Shown piece after piece: positions 24,291-36,297 of a stretch of DNA of 64,000 nt; position 1 is the stretch's first letter; every line of letters begins with the position of its first letter. Position numbers and translations under genes: made by a program. The notes under the pieces were generated by a model. It searched no databases. It saw nothing but the letters and a program-made list of their open reading frames with translations, and was not told where the DNA came from. This DNA is from Gonapodya prolifera JEL478 (taxonomy: Eukaryota; Monoblepharomycota; Monoblepharidomycetes; Monoblepharidales; Gonapodyaceae), in contig KQ965754.1 in assembly GCA_001574975.1 (NCBI GenBank), positions 111,103 through 175,102 of the forward strand. The letters are read 5' to 3'.

Positions 24291-27200
24291 CTATCGATAT
24301 CCTCCCATTCCGTCCGTTTCGCTCCTCCGCACGCTGTACCCTCCGGCCACAACTCTCGCCTGCGCAAACTGATCCGTCCCACCACCGCCTCCCGTTCTAC
24401 GACTGGGCGTTCCCGGTACGCCTCCGTTCATGACGTATGGGCTGGACCCCACGGATCCGTCCATTGAAAGCTTCCTCGATGCCGAATTGCTAGACCCTGA
24501 GCCCGTGCTTGGTGCGCCGAGCACCATGGATCCCGAACTGCGTATCCCAGAAGTGGAGGAGCGTGTGGCGCTGGTACCCACCAGGCCCAGCTGGAGGGAT
24601 CCCGTGGATGTGGTGAGGTACGGATTCGACCGGATGCCCACAGGGGGTGCGTACGCGCTCGACATCGAGCTGGACCCAGGTATATCCGGAACTACCGAGT
24701 ATCCCGACATAACGTTGGAGGTTGCACTCGGGTACGATGGTTGGTAAACAGGAACCTTCGGGGGCGACATGACCATTGGGTTGCTCGCGACACCAAGTCC
24801 CACATTGGTGTTGTGCCGGTGCATGTTGGGGTGGATTGGCGGGAGCTGCCGAGGGGTTGAAGAGGTGGTGGTCGACATTGTGGATGTGGTGGGGTTGCGT
24901 GACGATGAGTGGTTGGTGCTTCCAAGCGAAGCGATGTTGGGGTATGATGTTGACAGGTAGGACGATGAGGCGAGCTGTTGGCCCTTCTGCTCGAAAGAGA
25001 TGAAAAAAAGTTAAGGTTCAACCGGGACACAGTCATCCCTCCCAGGTCAAGTTCAACTCACCGACTTCGAATACCCATCGGCATAGGCATTCTCGTAGGC
25101 AGCCATCGCCATTCCTCCTGCACCCTGCGTTGCCTGTGACGATGCTCCGTACTCATACTCCTCCCTCCTTTTCTCCGACACTCGTCGTGCCAAACTAGGC
25201 TGTCGTGCCCGACTTCCGGCGGACCTGTCAACGGACCGGTCGCGAATGCTTCGAGGTATAGCGCTACGCTGCTGTCCCACGATCCAAGGGTGTTCAAGAG
25301 CCTGGTTGGGCGTCATGCGACGGTGAGGGTCCCAAACAAGGCAACGGTCGATGAAGTCTAAAAAGGCCTGGTCAGTGCAGCGAAGTACTGCGGGGAGTGT
25401 TTTGGTCGAGGGTCGTCGCTTTTTGCCCTTGGAGTTGGGGTAAAGACGAGGTTGGGAAGACGAATCTAGTTGCCGGTGAGTGGAGGTGCATAGTTTAGAT
25501 TTAGTTTCCAAGGGAAATTTTGTACGCAGGAACCCTCAACTCACCGAAGAACAACTTCTTCCTTGTTCCCCTATCGATGAACTCCTTGTCCGGTACCCCT
25601 TTGACCTCCATGATGCAGGCCAGCTGTTCTTGTTCGTTCTCACCCGGAAACAGAGGGTACCCTGGGTTATTCAGCGAATCAGCTCTCCAACACGCGCCAG
25701 GCTAACAGAACAGGTTCCACATACCGGTAAACAGTTCCGCAAGAATACACCCCAAACTCCACATATCGATCGCCATACTGTAATTGATCCCTAAAATCAC
25801 CTCGGGACTCCGGTAGAACCTACTCTGGACGTATGTGTACACCTTCTCGTGCTCGAAGCACGAGCTCCCGAAGTCGATCACCTTGACGCCGTACCAGCTA
25901 CCTGCACCGTTATGCAGGGGTGGGTCGTGCGGGGACGAGGATCGTCCGTCGTCTGTTGCGGGAGGAGGCGGCTGCCCGCGGCTCGAGTGGTGGTTCGAGT
26001 CGTGAGCCGACGGTGCCGTGTTGGTGATGTCGCGCAAAAGGATATTTTCGGGCTTGAGATCGCAGTGTACGATGCGGAGGCGGTGTAGGAGGACGAGGCA
26101 TTGCAGTACTTGGGTACAGAACCTGTTGGGGGTAAAGGGGAGAACACCGTCAAAACCACATTTCCATCAACTCACACCCCACAACAACTCACTTCCTGAT
26201 AACGTGCAACTGAACACCCTTGAACGACCCCGCCTTGAGCCATTCGTATAAGTTGATTCCAAGCAGCTCCGACGTGATGCACAGATGCCCTCGGAAATGG
26301 AACGAGTCGCCCATGTGAATGATGTTGTGCATGTTATCGGAGTCCTTCAGAGGGGAAGACGTGCGTCACGAAATGAGCCAACGTCCTGCACCACCACACC
26401 GCACTACAAAGACTCACCGCATGCCTCAACCGATCCAACACCTTCACCTCCACCATACCCTGCTTCTCGAACCTCTTCTTGTTTCTGATAATCTTCAGCG
26501 CCACAAACCTCCTCTCCCGATGATCCCAACACTTGACCACCTGACCAAAACTACCCTTCCCAAGCAACGAAACCACCTCGTACCGGTACCCAACGTGGTC
26601 CTCCAGGGTCAGGACATAATCGCCCCTGGCATCGTCGTACCCGCTATTGTACAGCCCGTCCGCACCGGGCGGGTCCGATGCGTCGCCCCCGCCGGCGGCG
26701 GAGGGGTCGGGCTTGTTGAGGTCGTTGTTGGCCTTGGACCGAGCCCGTCCCGAACCGACTTTTTCGGCCGTCGGGTGCCCGATGAACCATACAGCGGGGT
26801 AGGTGAGGATCTCGGTGCGCTCGTAGGGGGTGAGGTAGTGGTAGTATTTTTGGAGCACGGCTGGTGGGAAAGGGTGCGGCACGAGAGCGGTCAATCACAC
26901 CGACCAAGTCTCCCCCAAAACATCACACTCACTGTTCCCCGTCAACCCTCCCATCCCACCAGGCCGTTCCTCATGCGGAGTGGCCCTTCCTCTCCCCCTC
27001 TGTCCCTCGGCCGCCGCCGCCGCCGCCGCCGCGGTATATCCCTGGGACTGCGACTGGGCCTGCACTTGCGGCTGGGGCTGGGACGGGGCGGAGGCGGTAG
27101 CCTGCCTCGTGGGCGTGGCACCGACCTTGCCCAACAACCCACTGGTCCCGGCCCTCCGCTCACGACTCGGTTCCCTCACACGGCTCCCAATCGCCTGCGC

Positions 27201-29299
27201 CGCCGCCACAATCGTGGCCAACCCTCCTCTCGCGCCACCTCCACTGATGCCCCCGCCGGAGGTGTACCCATCGACCCCCAACGACGCCCTCGCCCAATCC
27301 TCAGTGCCACTCCCATTATCGTCCCGATCCCCACCCCGCCGCCCAAGCAAGTTACTGTACGACGCGCTCTTGATCAAACTGGGCGCCGCGCTCAACTGGG
27401 TAGGCGGGGGGATCCTGCGGGCCGACCCGGGGGTCTGCTGCTGCTGGGCGTGCCGGGTCTGACCCTCGGGCGTCGTTCGCCCTCCCGCCCCGAGATGCAG
27501 CATCCCGGCCTGGAGGTTGGGACTACTCGCGGCCGGAGTCGGTTTGATCTGCCCCCCCCTCCTTGGTGTGCCCATGACGGCGGGCGGGGATGCGCGGTCG
27601 GAATCGAACACGGATACGGAGTCTGTCGCTGAGGTTGCCCGTGAGTGCAGCGTTGTGGGGGATGGGGGGTGCAGGCGGGCTGAACTCGGGGGTACGGGCG
27701 CGTGCGATTGTCCTTGGCCCTGGTGCTGCCCGTTCTGCACGTACCCAACCCCACCCCCACCAGCGCGCGGGTACCCGATGGCCCTCGCATCCGCCGAGGG
27801 AGACGCCCATTGCGAAAACCCCTGCGAAATCCTCTTCTGCTGCTGTTGTTGCTGCCCGCCCAACGCCGCGACCGTCCTGGCATCCTGCCGTTCCAAATCC
27901 ACATTCCTCGGCACTCTCTGCGGTGGCGGGGGCATGGGCGCCACGACCGAGGTCGGAGCCCCTGGCCGCTGGGGTGCGGTAGGCGGGCGTGCGGGTTCGT
28001 CGTCGATGTCGAGAAACGTGCTGAACCGCGATATCTTTGAGTACAGCTCCAAAATATCAGCGTCGGCGGCGAGGGAGGGCAGTGGGTTCAGGTCGATTTG
28101 GAAGGGGTTTGGGTCCGGGTTGTATCCCGCCGCTGAGCCTCGTGGGGAGAGAGGGGAGGGGAGCGAGGGGAAGTCCATGGGTGGAGCCGAGGTGGAGATG
28201 TAGGGGTTGCGCGGAGTGGTGCCGTTGGGTGGGGTGGGCTGTTGGGGGGGTGAGTGGGAGATGCGATGTGAGTGGGGCGGGTGACGTCGCAAAAAGACTG
28301 GGAAAAGAGCAAGGGGCATTTTCCTCGAGGCCTTCCATGCAGACATAAAGTAGACCTTCCCACACCCTTTCATTCCCCGAAGTACAATACGAATGGGCGC
28401 CGTCCCTTTCGAGGTCTTGTGGACCCTGACCCATCTCCCAGCCTGCCCCACAATGGACGTCTCGTCCTCCGTTCCCATCCACTCCAGCACTCCCCGCCAC
28501 AGGAATCTTTTCTGAAATTGCTGTGAAAGAGACACCACCCTCACCACCCTCCACCCACCACCCTCCACCTTCCACCCTCCACCTTCCACTCTCCACCTTC
28601 CACTTTCCACCACCCACCCGCCGCCTAACAAACACTCACATCATACCTCCCACTCCCCGAATTGACCACAGACGTGTACAGCTCCTCGAGCGAGCCCACA
28701 CCCGCGTATGCCGACATGTCGTAGGGGAAGGGTGGGTAGATGGTGTAGGGGTACGCGAACTGCTGGAGCTGTCCTGCCTGGACGATGTTCGGGGGGTAGA
28801 ACGCTGAAGCGGATGTGTGTGGAGAGGGAAGAGGCGTGGGGAGGATGTAGGGAGACTGAGTCTGCGGGTCGATGAAGAAGGCTCCGGGTCCCTGGGCTTG
28901 CGCTTGTGCTTGTGCGGCCTTGGAGTACAAGAGGAGGTTAAGGTTGGCAAAGTTTGGGGAGAGTGCCGCAGCAGACGAGGGGAGATGGAGCTGGGAGGTG
29001 TTGGTGGGTGGCGAGTAGGGCGGTGAGTAAGAGTACGCAGCGGGCGCGGGGGCGGGAGCGTAGGAGGCGTACGAGTTTGCGTACGAGTGTGTTGGTACAA
29101 AGGCCGGGATGTGCGAGGAGAAGGAGGAGTAGGATGCGGGAGAGTACGCTGCAGCTGCTGCGTTGAAGAGTGAGGGCAGGGAGAAGGAGCGGGTGTGTGT
29201 CTGGTGCGAGTGCGAGTGCTGGGCGGGAAGCGAGGCGTGCGCTGCGTCTGCGTGGGACTGAGTATAGTGGTCGTCGGTGTATGGTGCCCACCCCTGCAT
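24291..29299 (-). CDS. DYRK-family protein kinase, Pom1/DYRK2 type
   Basis: Dual-specificity kinase: it autophosphorylates on the activation-loop Tyr, then phosphorylates Ser/Thr; fungal Pom1-type members act in polarity and cell-size control. In order: a very long disordered N-terminus (Ala/Tyr/Ser/Pro-rich, then poly-Gln near 27,845 and poly-Ala near 27,020); a DYRK2-type NAPA segment, [40 protein letters not shown]; the lysine in [29 protein letters not shown]; and the DYRK activation loop [28 protein letters not shown] closes the domain. A tail of about 300 residues ends at 24291. About 45 extra residues lie between LLRD and VKVIDFG. Start ATG 29299 ([12 protein letters not shown]) is tentative, and exon joins between 28,260 and 28,640 are uncertain, so the N-terminal exon could belong to a separate gene. 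Confidence 0.85.
28532..28623. repeat. Homopyrimidine CCACC(T/C)TCCA minisatellite
   Basis: About 92 bp of imperfect units such as CCACCCTCCA and CCACCTTCCA, with almost every base a pyrimidine or A on the plus strand. It lies inside the DYRK gene, probably in an intron between GRYD (28,640) and the next exon. Confidence 0.7.
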
Positions 29300-30218
29300 A
29301 GACAAGCCGGCTGCTTGTCCCCTGCCACACACGGTCAATCGCCACTCGGCCCATCGCCGCCATCGCCGCCATCCCGCGCTCACCTCTCTTCCGTTCTCTG
29401 CTCCTGTCGCCTGTGTCCGCCCTTGTGCTCTCCCTCGCAGTGTCTGTCGCTCTCTCTGCTCTTCTTTTCCCGTCGTCCTCGCCGTCCTGCGCTGGCTTTC
29501 CCTCTTCCTCGTCTTTGTCCTCGCTCTCTTCTGTCGCTGCTTCCTCCCTGCGTGGGGAGTGTGTCTGGGTGGCGGAACAAGCACGCGGCACGAACAAGGC
29601 TGCTGCGGTCACCCCAAGTCTTGTCCTTTTTTCCAGAGTGCACCGCATTACACTCCACCGGTCCTGGATATCGCAGAGATTTACATCGCACTAAACGCTT
29701 TCGCTGTGCAAGTGCCATCGGTTCGACTTTGTCATCGTCAAATGCATTCCGCATCGGTATCACCCGATACAACTGCTAGGGCAATCCACGATCTCCCGCC
29801 AAGTATTTCTGCTTTTCTTCCAGTCCAGGTGCAATCACCTCAACCATCGCAATTCTTCAGCTGCTCTCTTTTCCTGCCGACAAGGCTTGCCTTTGGGAAA
29901 ATGCCAACGCGGTCGTGTGGACAAGATTGCAAGACATTCGACAGCACATACATCTGGAAAACTACGCGAAACTACTAACAAGAATGTGCCGAAACCTCCT
30001 TCATAATGACCGATAAACAAATAACTAAATGAAAGCGAGATTGAACGATGCCGGTCTCGACAGAGGAAATGAACCTGGCCAATTAGTTTGGACGGGCGAC
30101 CATGATTGTCCCAATGAAGCCGAGATTGTGTGGATGTGTCTCGACTGAGAAGATATTATCAAACCAGCTTGAAGCATTCATCCAGCTCTTCCAACATCCA
30201 CATCCCACTCCTCACATC
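29300..30218. other. Intergenic, upstream of the DYRK gene
   Basis: It is CT-rich on the plus strand near 29,430-29,530. No coding region is supported. It probably contains the DYRK promoter and leader and the 3' end of the hydroxylase gene. Confidence 0.4.
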
Positions 30219-30298
30219 CTCACCACCTCACCACCTCACCACCTCACCACCTCACCACCTCACTTCCTCACTTCCTCACTTCCTCACTTCCTCACTCC
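30219..30298. repeat. 8-bp minisatellite (CTCACCAC)5 (CTCACTTC)4
   Basis: Five units of CTCACCAC followed by four of CTCACTTC and a truncated unit. On the minus strand the hydroxylase stop codon (30292-30294) lies inside the last unit, so the array abuts the end of the reading frame. Confidence 0.85.
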
Positions 30299-31911
30299 TC
30301 CTTGACACCCGACTCCGCATACGGATCCGGTACGTCATCACTCCACGCATTCCTTCTCGCGCTCGTGCTCGTGCTCGTCGCCGGGGCCTCGTCCGCCTTC
30401 ATAGGCCCCGACGAGTCGACGTCGACGTCGACGTCGATCCTCTCAAACGTTTGCTGATGGTCCTGCAGCCAGGCAACGTATTGCGGGTGCAGCGTTCCGA
30501 AGATGTGGTCGATTGTTGCGCTGAAGCCGTCTGGCGGGTGGCCCAGGGGGAGGGGGCGAGAAAGGAGATGGATACGGGTAAAGAAGGGATGGGCATGACG
30601 TGCACGGTCACCCGTCTCGGGGCGTGCGAGAGGTGTTCACGTGGTTACTCACAGTTACCGTCAAACGCCCTATGGTGCCTGCAAAGTGCATCGGCCACTC
30701 AATCACTCAAACGCGCACCCTCAAATCAAATCTTCATTCTTCGTCAGGGACCACGCACCAATCATGCCACCTCGCATTTGGCACCACCCCGCTCACATCA
30801 TAACCACAATGCGCCGTCGCGCTTTCGTACCCCCTCCAGAGCTGGTTGAACCACATTACTTGCGGGTATGGCACCACAAGGATCACTGGTACGCCGCTCA
30901 GGGGGGAGATGGACAAGAGCGTTTCGATGGGGTGCAGGTAGTTCGCGGCCGCGGCAAACACGGAGCTGTTGGTGTGGTGGACCTGGGTGCGGGTAGGGTA
31001 CAAGGCGTGGAGGTGAACATGTCAACTAGGGGCAGGACGTCGACGCGAAAGACAAAAGACGGTACCTTGTGGAAGCGGTGGTAGAGGTATTTCGTGTGCA
31101 TTAAGCGGTGCGTCCAGTAAAAGACGACCTTTTTTTGTCAAGTGTAGGTGGGGATGGAACAAAACGTCGTGGAAAATCGAATGTAACTCTCGTCCAGAAC
31201 AAGACCCACATCGTTCAACACTTGCAACGCCACAAACTCCACGACACACTCCCACGCACTCGGAACCCTCTTTTTCGTCACCAACCAAGCCACCACGATC
31301 GCGCCCGCCGTCACTCACAAAAATGAAAAACAGAATTCAACACAATTCACAAAACCGATCTCTCACCGTAACTTTCTCCACGCCCACTCTCCACCTCCAC
31401 ACAGGCGACACCACCAGCGCATTCACTGCCATATCGACGGGGATGTTGAGCACGGCGCCCCAGAAGATGGTGCGCAGGGACGTGCCGAGCGTGGGAGGTG
31501 GGCGGTGGGACTGGATCCGCCGGCGCATGAGCCAGGACGGTTGCAGGGCGTCGATGAGGGCAAAGGTGAAATATAGCCCTGGGATGGCAGGTTGGGCGTG
31601 ATGTTGCCTTTTGGGGGTTGTGACTCAAAATTGGGCTATTGAAACTCACCAAAGTACACGCCCAGCATCACCGTCCCCGCGTACCCCTCCAGCGCGGCCG
31701 CGATCTCATCCTTCGTCGAATAAGAACTCCACACCTCTTGATGCAGGGTACGCGACCATTCCGAGCTGTTGAAGGCAACCAACGCGGCCAAGAAGGTGCA
31801 GAAAGGGATCCATTCGTACGCGTCTTGCAAGGCCCAGAGGCGGGTCCAGAAGCTTGGTTGGGTTTTTGAAGAGGCGGGTGAGAAGGTGGGAGGGGTGGGA
31901 TTGGGGGTCAT
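30292..31911 (-). CDS. Sterol desaturase/fatty acid hydroxylase superfamily enzyme
   Basis: A di-iron membrane oxygenase of the ERG3/ERG25/SUR2 superfamily, expected in the ER. All histidine boxes can be read across introns: HRLMH and HRFHKVHH (boxes 1 and 2, the second completed across the intron at about 30,979-31,060), then HCGYD and, across another intron, HDW-HH (box 3), followed by GNYGFSATIDHIFGT. The box 3 HH lies on a 26-nt exon (30653-30678). Membrane segments include GYAGTVMLGVYFG and GLYFTFALIDALQPSWL. The tail is low in complexity (DVDVDVDSSG). Start ATG 31911 (MTPNPTPPTFS) is preferred; an in-frame ATG at 32127 is possible. Substrate (sterol or sphingoid/fatty acid) not decided. 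Confidence 0.85.
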
Positions 31912-33454
31912 TGCTTTTGGTCGTCCGGAGTTTCTGGGTTGACGGATGGGCTCCCTGACCGCGGAAGAACGCTCTGATGCGAGAGGCGAGGGAAACGGCG
32001 GGATCGTGGGCGAGCGCAGTGCGAATACGCTTTCTTTTGAATGTCCCTTGTGGAAGGCGAATTGCCGATGGAAGCTGGAAAAGTGGGAAGGTACCTGGGA
32101 GACAAATACCGGCACCCATGTAATCATATTCTGCGAATTCTGGGCTGTAAAAGGAAATGAAGATCTCAAGTTCTCAAAAGATTTCTACAAAGATACATCG
32201 TCAAATTTCTCGCGCTCATGATATCTTGAACATGCGCGTAACTTTTATCCAACCATTGTAAGCATCAATCCACGTAGCGTTTAGTCTCCACGATACTCCT
32301 CAAAGGAGAACTCAGGAAATGGCTCTAAGGTGTTGGCATCATGCGCGCAGCAGTGTTTTGTGTACTCTGCGGAGCACCTCACGATGCCGACACCCTGTGG
32401 TGACACTTCGCCTTGTTGAGGGTGGGGCGCAGGATGACTCGTTCCAGTGGAGTATGCGCCATCCTCCCTCCCACTCTGACGGTCACCTGCCAGGACATCG
32501 AGAGCTTGGTCTGCTGCGCCTACTGCGCGGAGGACCAGAGACCGTGGGAGAATGGAATAGGACCGCAGGTGATGCACATATCACCTCCCGTCGCCTCGGA
32601 AGTGACCTGGTCGCGTGTTGAAGTCGAGGTTTGGGTTCACTGCAGCGATACCATCGCGGCACCGTACCAGATCTGGGCAGTAAGGATGCCTGAAGCGGGA
32701 AACAGGTGAGTCTGATGGAACCGAGGCTCGGAAAATCACGGCGCAAGAGAGTTCTTTGCCAGCTTGAACTTTGCGGCATACACTCAGGCCGGGTGAAGTC
32801 ATCTTGCATACATTCATGGCACAGATGAAGATATGAACGTTGAAACTCACTCTTTGAGACTATTGATGACCTGGGCTCTCCTGTAGGGCACACTTTCATT
32901 GATGATCGCCATCGCCGGAGCCATTGTCACAATTCTCGTGCACCTCCCAGACCCCACAACCTTCGTGCGGGGCACAATGGCTTCCTCCTCCGTGGTAGGA
33001 AACCAAGTCAACCTTCCCTGCTTGTCCTTGTCAACATGCAGCGACACGCCAATGTCACCTTAGCCAGCTCAACATGGGCGTGGGCAAAGGTCTTGGACTC
33101 GATGTCAGCAAAAAGAGCCGCAACCTAATGCAGGATCGTGGAAGCGCGGATGATGTCTGCAAGCTCCTCCTCACTTGGTCCAGACTTGCGAAGGACTAAG
33201 GATATCATGGTAGAGTGGATGCAGAATTGTAACATTGATCACACTGGACACATATCTCAAACTTTTGACTCACATTCGAGAAATTCCTCATCAGTCATTG
33301 AGGCAGGCTTGCCACCGTTGACAAGCATTTTTCGGGCTTTGTTTATCACTCGAGGATCAATCTGTTCAATTGGAAATTCTTGGGTAGTGGCGGTTTTGGT
33401 CGCTTAAAAGTCGTAAGGAGACGTAGGTGGATATAAAGTCAGTATAGCCTAGAT
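31912..33454. other. Poorly resolved stretch, 1.5 kb
   Basis: It includes the upstream region of the hydroxylase and broken open frames on the minus strand, such as NKARKMLVNGGKPASMTDEEF near 33,290 and TRIVTMAPAMAIINESVPYR near 32,900. These may be exons of the gene listed at 33455 or remnants of one. I cannot join them confidently or assign a family. Confidence 0.3.
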
Positions 33455-33823
33455 CTAGGGCAAAAGTTCGACCAAAAAACTCATAATCTCTTCCAGATGA
33501 GATTTGGTTGGGTACAGGAGCAGATGTGCTGTCCGCCTGATATCGTACGGTTTCTTGCTCGGCGGGGCTACCCGTAGTTGCATTTGACGCAGCCGATGAG
33601 AACGAACATAACTGCACATCTCGAGGCTTGTGGCTATTTTTCTGATCTCTGTGGCGTGTTTGTGGCACAAAGCAGAGTATGGGTTGTCGTCTTCAAGGCC
33701 CGGCAAGTCACGAAAGCGAGACGAGGAGCTTGGGGGCACATCGAGCGGGGCACCTCCTGTCTCGAAGAAGAGACCAAATGCGCGTTCAAGGTCATTGTTC
33801 GAAACCTTTGTAGAATCCAGCAT
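33455..33823 (-). CDS. Unrecognised open frame with UBA-like segment
   Basis: ATG 33823 to TAG 33455, 122 codons. Its start, NNDLERAFGLFFETGGAPLD, resembles the second half of a UBA-like helix bundle (pattern N-x-L-E-x-A-x-x-L-F-F-E-x-G-G), which is common in UBX/UAS ubiquitin-adaptor proteins. A Pro/Ser stretch and a basic segment follow. The frame is open for some distance upstream and probably belongs to a larger spliced gene, or a decayed one, running from about 34,200 to 32,300. Only the UBA-like resemblance is supported. Confidence 0.35.
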   Translation of the reverse strand: MLDSTKVSNNDLERAFGLFFETGGAPLDVPPSSSSRFRDLPGLEDDNPYSALCHKHATEIRKIATSLEMCSYVRSHRLRQMQLRVAPPSKKPYDIRRTAHLLLYPTKSHLEEIMSFLVELLP

Positions 33824-34889
33824 TGAGAGGCAAACCGGCAGTTGATGACACCAGGGCAACGCTGTTGGCTCGCCTGGAAAACCCAGATCCATTGGTGTAA
33901 GACGGCGAGTCGACAGTTTGTCTGGCCAACAAATACCTTGTCCTGACTTGTCATGTGCACCTCTTCTTCCTTCGTCATCTTGAACGTGTCTCTGATCGGG
34001 TATACCAGAGACATCTTGCTCAGGGAACAACGGTCTGGACTGGGATGACGTCAGAGACACTTCAGATTGCACGAGATGCTCCCGGAGGGTCTGCAGAGTG
34101 GTGTCCTTCGACGTGGCGAGCGGGACGATATCGGAAAGGCTTGCTACTTTCAGAAGGCAAAGGAGATGTGAAAGTGCTCGCACCTCGCAGACGTTCTCAG
34201 TGGATTCGACGAAACTTGCCTACGTGTACAAGGTCTGCGCTGGACGATCCTGGAGCGGTGAAGGCTCGAAGCATGGGGCATCCGGATTGAAAGTCAACTT
34301 GCTCACAGCTTTGTGACCGCGTGGTGGAAGAAGTGACGGATTTTCATGGGTTTCCAATGGTGACAGAAATATCCGTTCGCACTCACGTTTGAAAGTAGAG
34401 GCTACGATAAAAGCACTGCGTCGAAAAAGGAGTACTCCGCTGAAGTTCTGGCCTGGGAGTGATCCCCTTTGACTTCCTGTACTACAGTGTACTTCCTGAG
34501 AGTTGAGAATCAACGTTCACGCAACAGGTAGCTTCTTCGGTGATGTTGCGCAGACGTACCAAAACGTGAAGGTCGGGGGTGTGGGGAAGATTCACTTGAT
34601 GCCTTTCTCTGTACTTTGGAACGATGACTGCGGTGATGTAAAACACCACACGGGTCCCACGACACAGCGGTAAAACAAGCTACAAGCTCCAGTTTTCTTC
34701 CATCGCTTTCATCTCCATTCTACCCAAACTCCGCATGCATGCATGAAGTGTGCTTTGCCCCAGGCCACCAAAAGTCAAACAACATAAAAAATAAATTGGA
34801 TAAGAATACACATCATGAAATTTGTACTGCAATTGCATTCTTTTTCGTTCTCCAGACCTCCACCACTATCCCATACAACAACCAGAACA
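33824..34889. other. Intergenic or 5' part of the UBA-like gene
   Basis: The frame upstream of 33823 is open for about 120 codons but has no recognisable domain. From about 34,300 to 34,889 I see no gene. The stretch near 34,770-34,830 is AT-rich and is presumably the 3' side of the alpha/beta hydrolase gene. Confidence 0.3.
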
Positions 34890-36297
34890 TCACTCATGCT
34901 TCCCCTTGATCACCACCACATCTTCGATCCACTTTCCAAGGAGGTTAACAACCTCGGCCGAAAGTGGCCGTTTGCATTGCTCCGGCAACTCCGCCTTCAT
35001 GTTCTGAAACGTGTTGGGGTAGTCGCACTCTCGGAGGATGTGCGAGACCTTTGGAACGCGATGGACTTGAATGGAAGGCGCCAGTGGCATGAGCGCGTGC
35101 ATGTCTTGGTCGAGGGTTTTTGGATCGACTTGGATATCTGGATGGGTTGAGGTGTCTGAGTATATATCTCTGGTATCGTAGTTCGCCTTTAGCACTCACC
35201 ATAGTCACCTGTAGCCCCAAACACATGGAACCGAATTGCCGCGTAGTCTTCCTGCAGCTTTCCCGGAATTTGATAGTCCAAGTGCTCGCGCCACCACTTG
35301 ACCGGGGTCTTGACAAACCCGAACAGCGCAGACGAGTAGTCGTCCTTGGACTCGCGAAACGTCTTGAACTGTTCCTGTGCCTTCTCCTCCATGTTCGCCT
35401 GTGGGTCTGCTCCATATACACGTCGCATTATGAAGGCCCCGAGTCCATGAGCTGTTTTGATTTCTTCCGCCAGTGTTCTGCGCTGGTACGCGGTACTGTT
35501 CACCAGGGAGTCGCCGAGACCAGAGAGAAATGCTGCGGCGAAAATGGGTGGTGCAGATGGGGCAGTGGAGGTGAGAGCTTTGTTGGTTGCTGGGATCAAC
35601 ATACACCCTGTGGGTGAGCCAAGTCAATTACAATCCAGGAACCAGTAATGAAAGAAAGAAGTATTCGTACCTTCGCTGTGGCCCACAAGCACAATGCGAT
35701 CTTTGTCTACTGTCTCTTGACTGGCAAGGAAGTTGTAGGCTCCTACAATGTCGCTTACGAGCTCTGTAATACCTGTGGATAGATATGAACACGACGGTTA
35801 TCAACCAGCGAGGTGAGTGTCAATGTCGTTTCTCCAGGAACCGCGTGTAACTACGGCGCACCTGCTTTATAGAAGAGATTATGATCCGAAGACTGTGCGC
35901 TCCCCTTAATGCCCCGTTTGTCGAATCGTAGTGTCACGAGACGGAAGTGTTTTGTGAGCTCCATTGAAAGGTGCTTCTGAATGTTGATGTGCAAGGTTGG
36001 AGTAAGGCTGCCGACGGCAGTGCCGTCCGCATCGATGGGGCCGGATCCGGCGATAAACAGCAACGCGGGGTGTTTTAGCGCCGAGGAATGTTGCGTCGGA
36101 GGAACGGAAAGGATTCCGGAGAGGCTGGTCTTTCCATCAGCGGAGAGAAACGAAATCTTGGAGTCGGTGTTGATAATGCTGTCCATCATGGGTGCGACAA
36201 TATTCAGTGCTTTGGTGTGGGTCTGGAGGTTGTTCCCAGCGCGGGAGAGCGAAAGAAGGCGATTGATGGGATGAAAAGAACCTCGGACATGCCGCAT
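34890..36297 (-). CDS. Alpha/beta hydrolase (serine hydrolase, S9/S33-like fold)
   Basis: A soluble esterase or peptidase-like hydrolase. Start ATG 36297 (MRHVRGSFHPIN); an internal MMDSIINT start is possible. In order: strand SGILSVPP; the oxyanion-side loop HPALLFIAGSGPIDADG; LVTLRFDKRGIKGSAQ; after an intron, the nucleophile elbow VLVGHSEG near 35,690 (GxSxG); a helical lid; then RFHVFGATGDY, near the usual catalytic Asp; and RVPKVSHIL with the His. The C-terminus is VVVIKGKHE at 34890. The catalytic triad is therefore plausible. GSGP(I/R)D-type loops occur in bacterial and fungal acyl-ester hydrolases. The substrate is unknown. Confidence 0.75.

Noticed and set aside
26319-27632. A 437-codon open frame on the plus strand over the DYRK gene
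   Set aside because: It is the GC-rich, low-complexity antisense of DYRK exons. The sense strand has clear kinase motifs, and this frame has no recognisable domain.
28532-28623. A coding Gly/Trp/Glu repeat (VEGGGW type) in the minus frame of the minisatellite
   Set aside because: The minus strand here begins with a GTGAGTG donor after GRYD and has an acceptor downstream, so it is more likely intronic.
30219-30298. A CRISPR-like array
   Set aside because: It is a direct 8-bp tandem array without spacers in a fungal genome.
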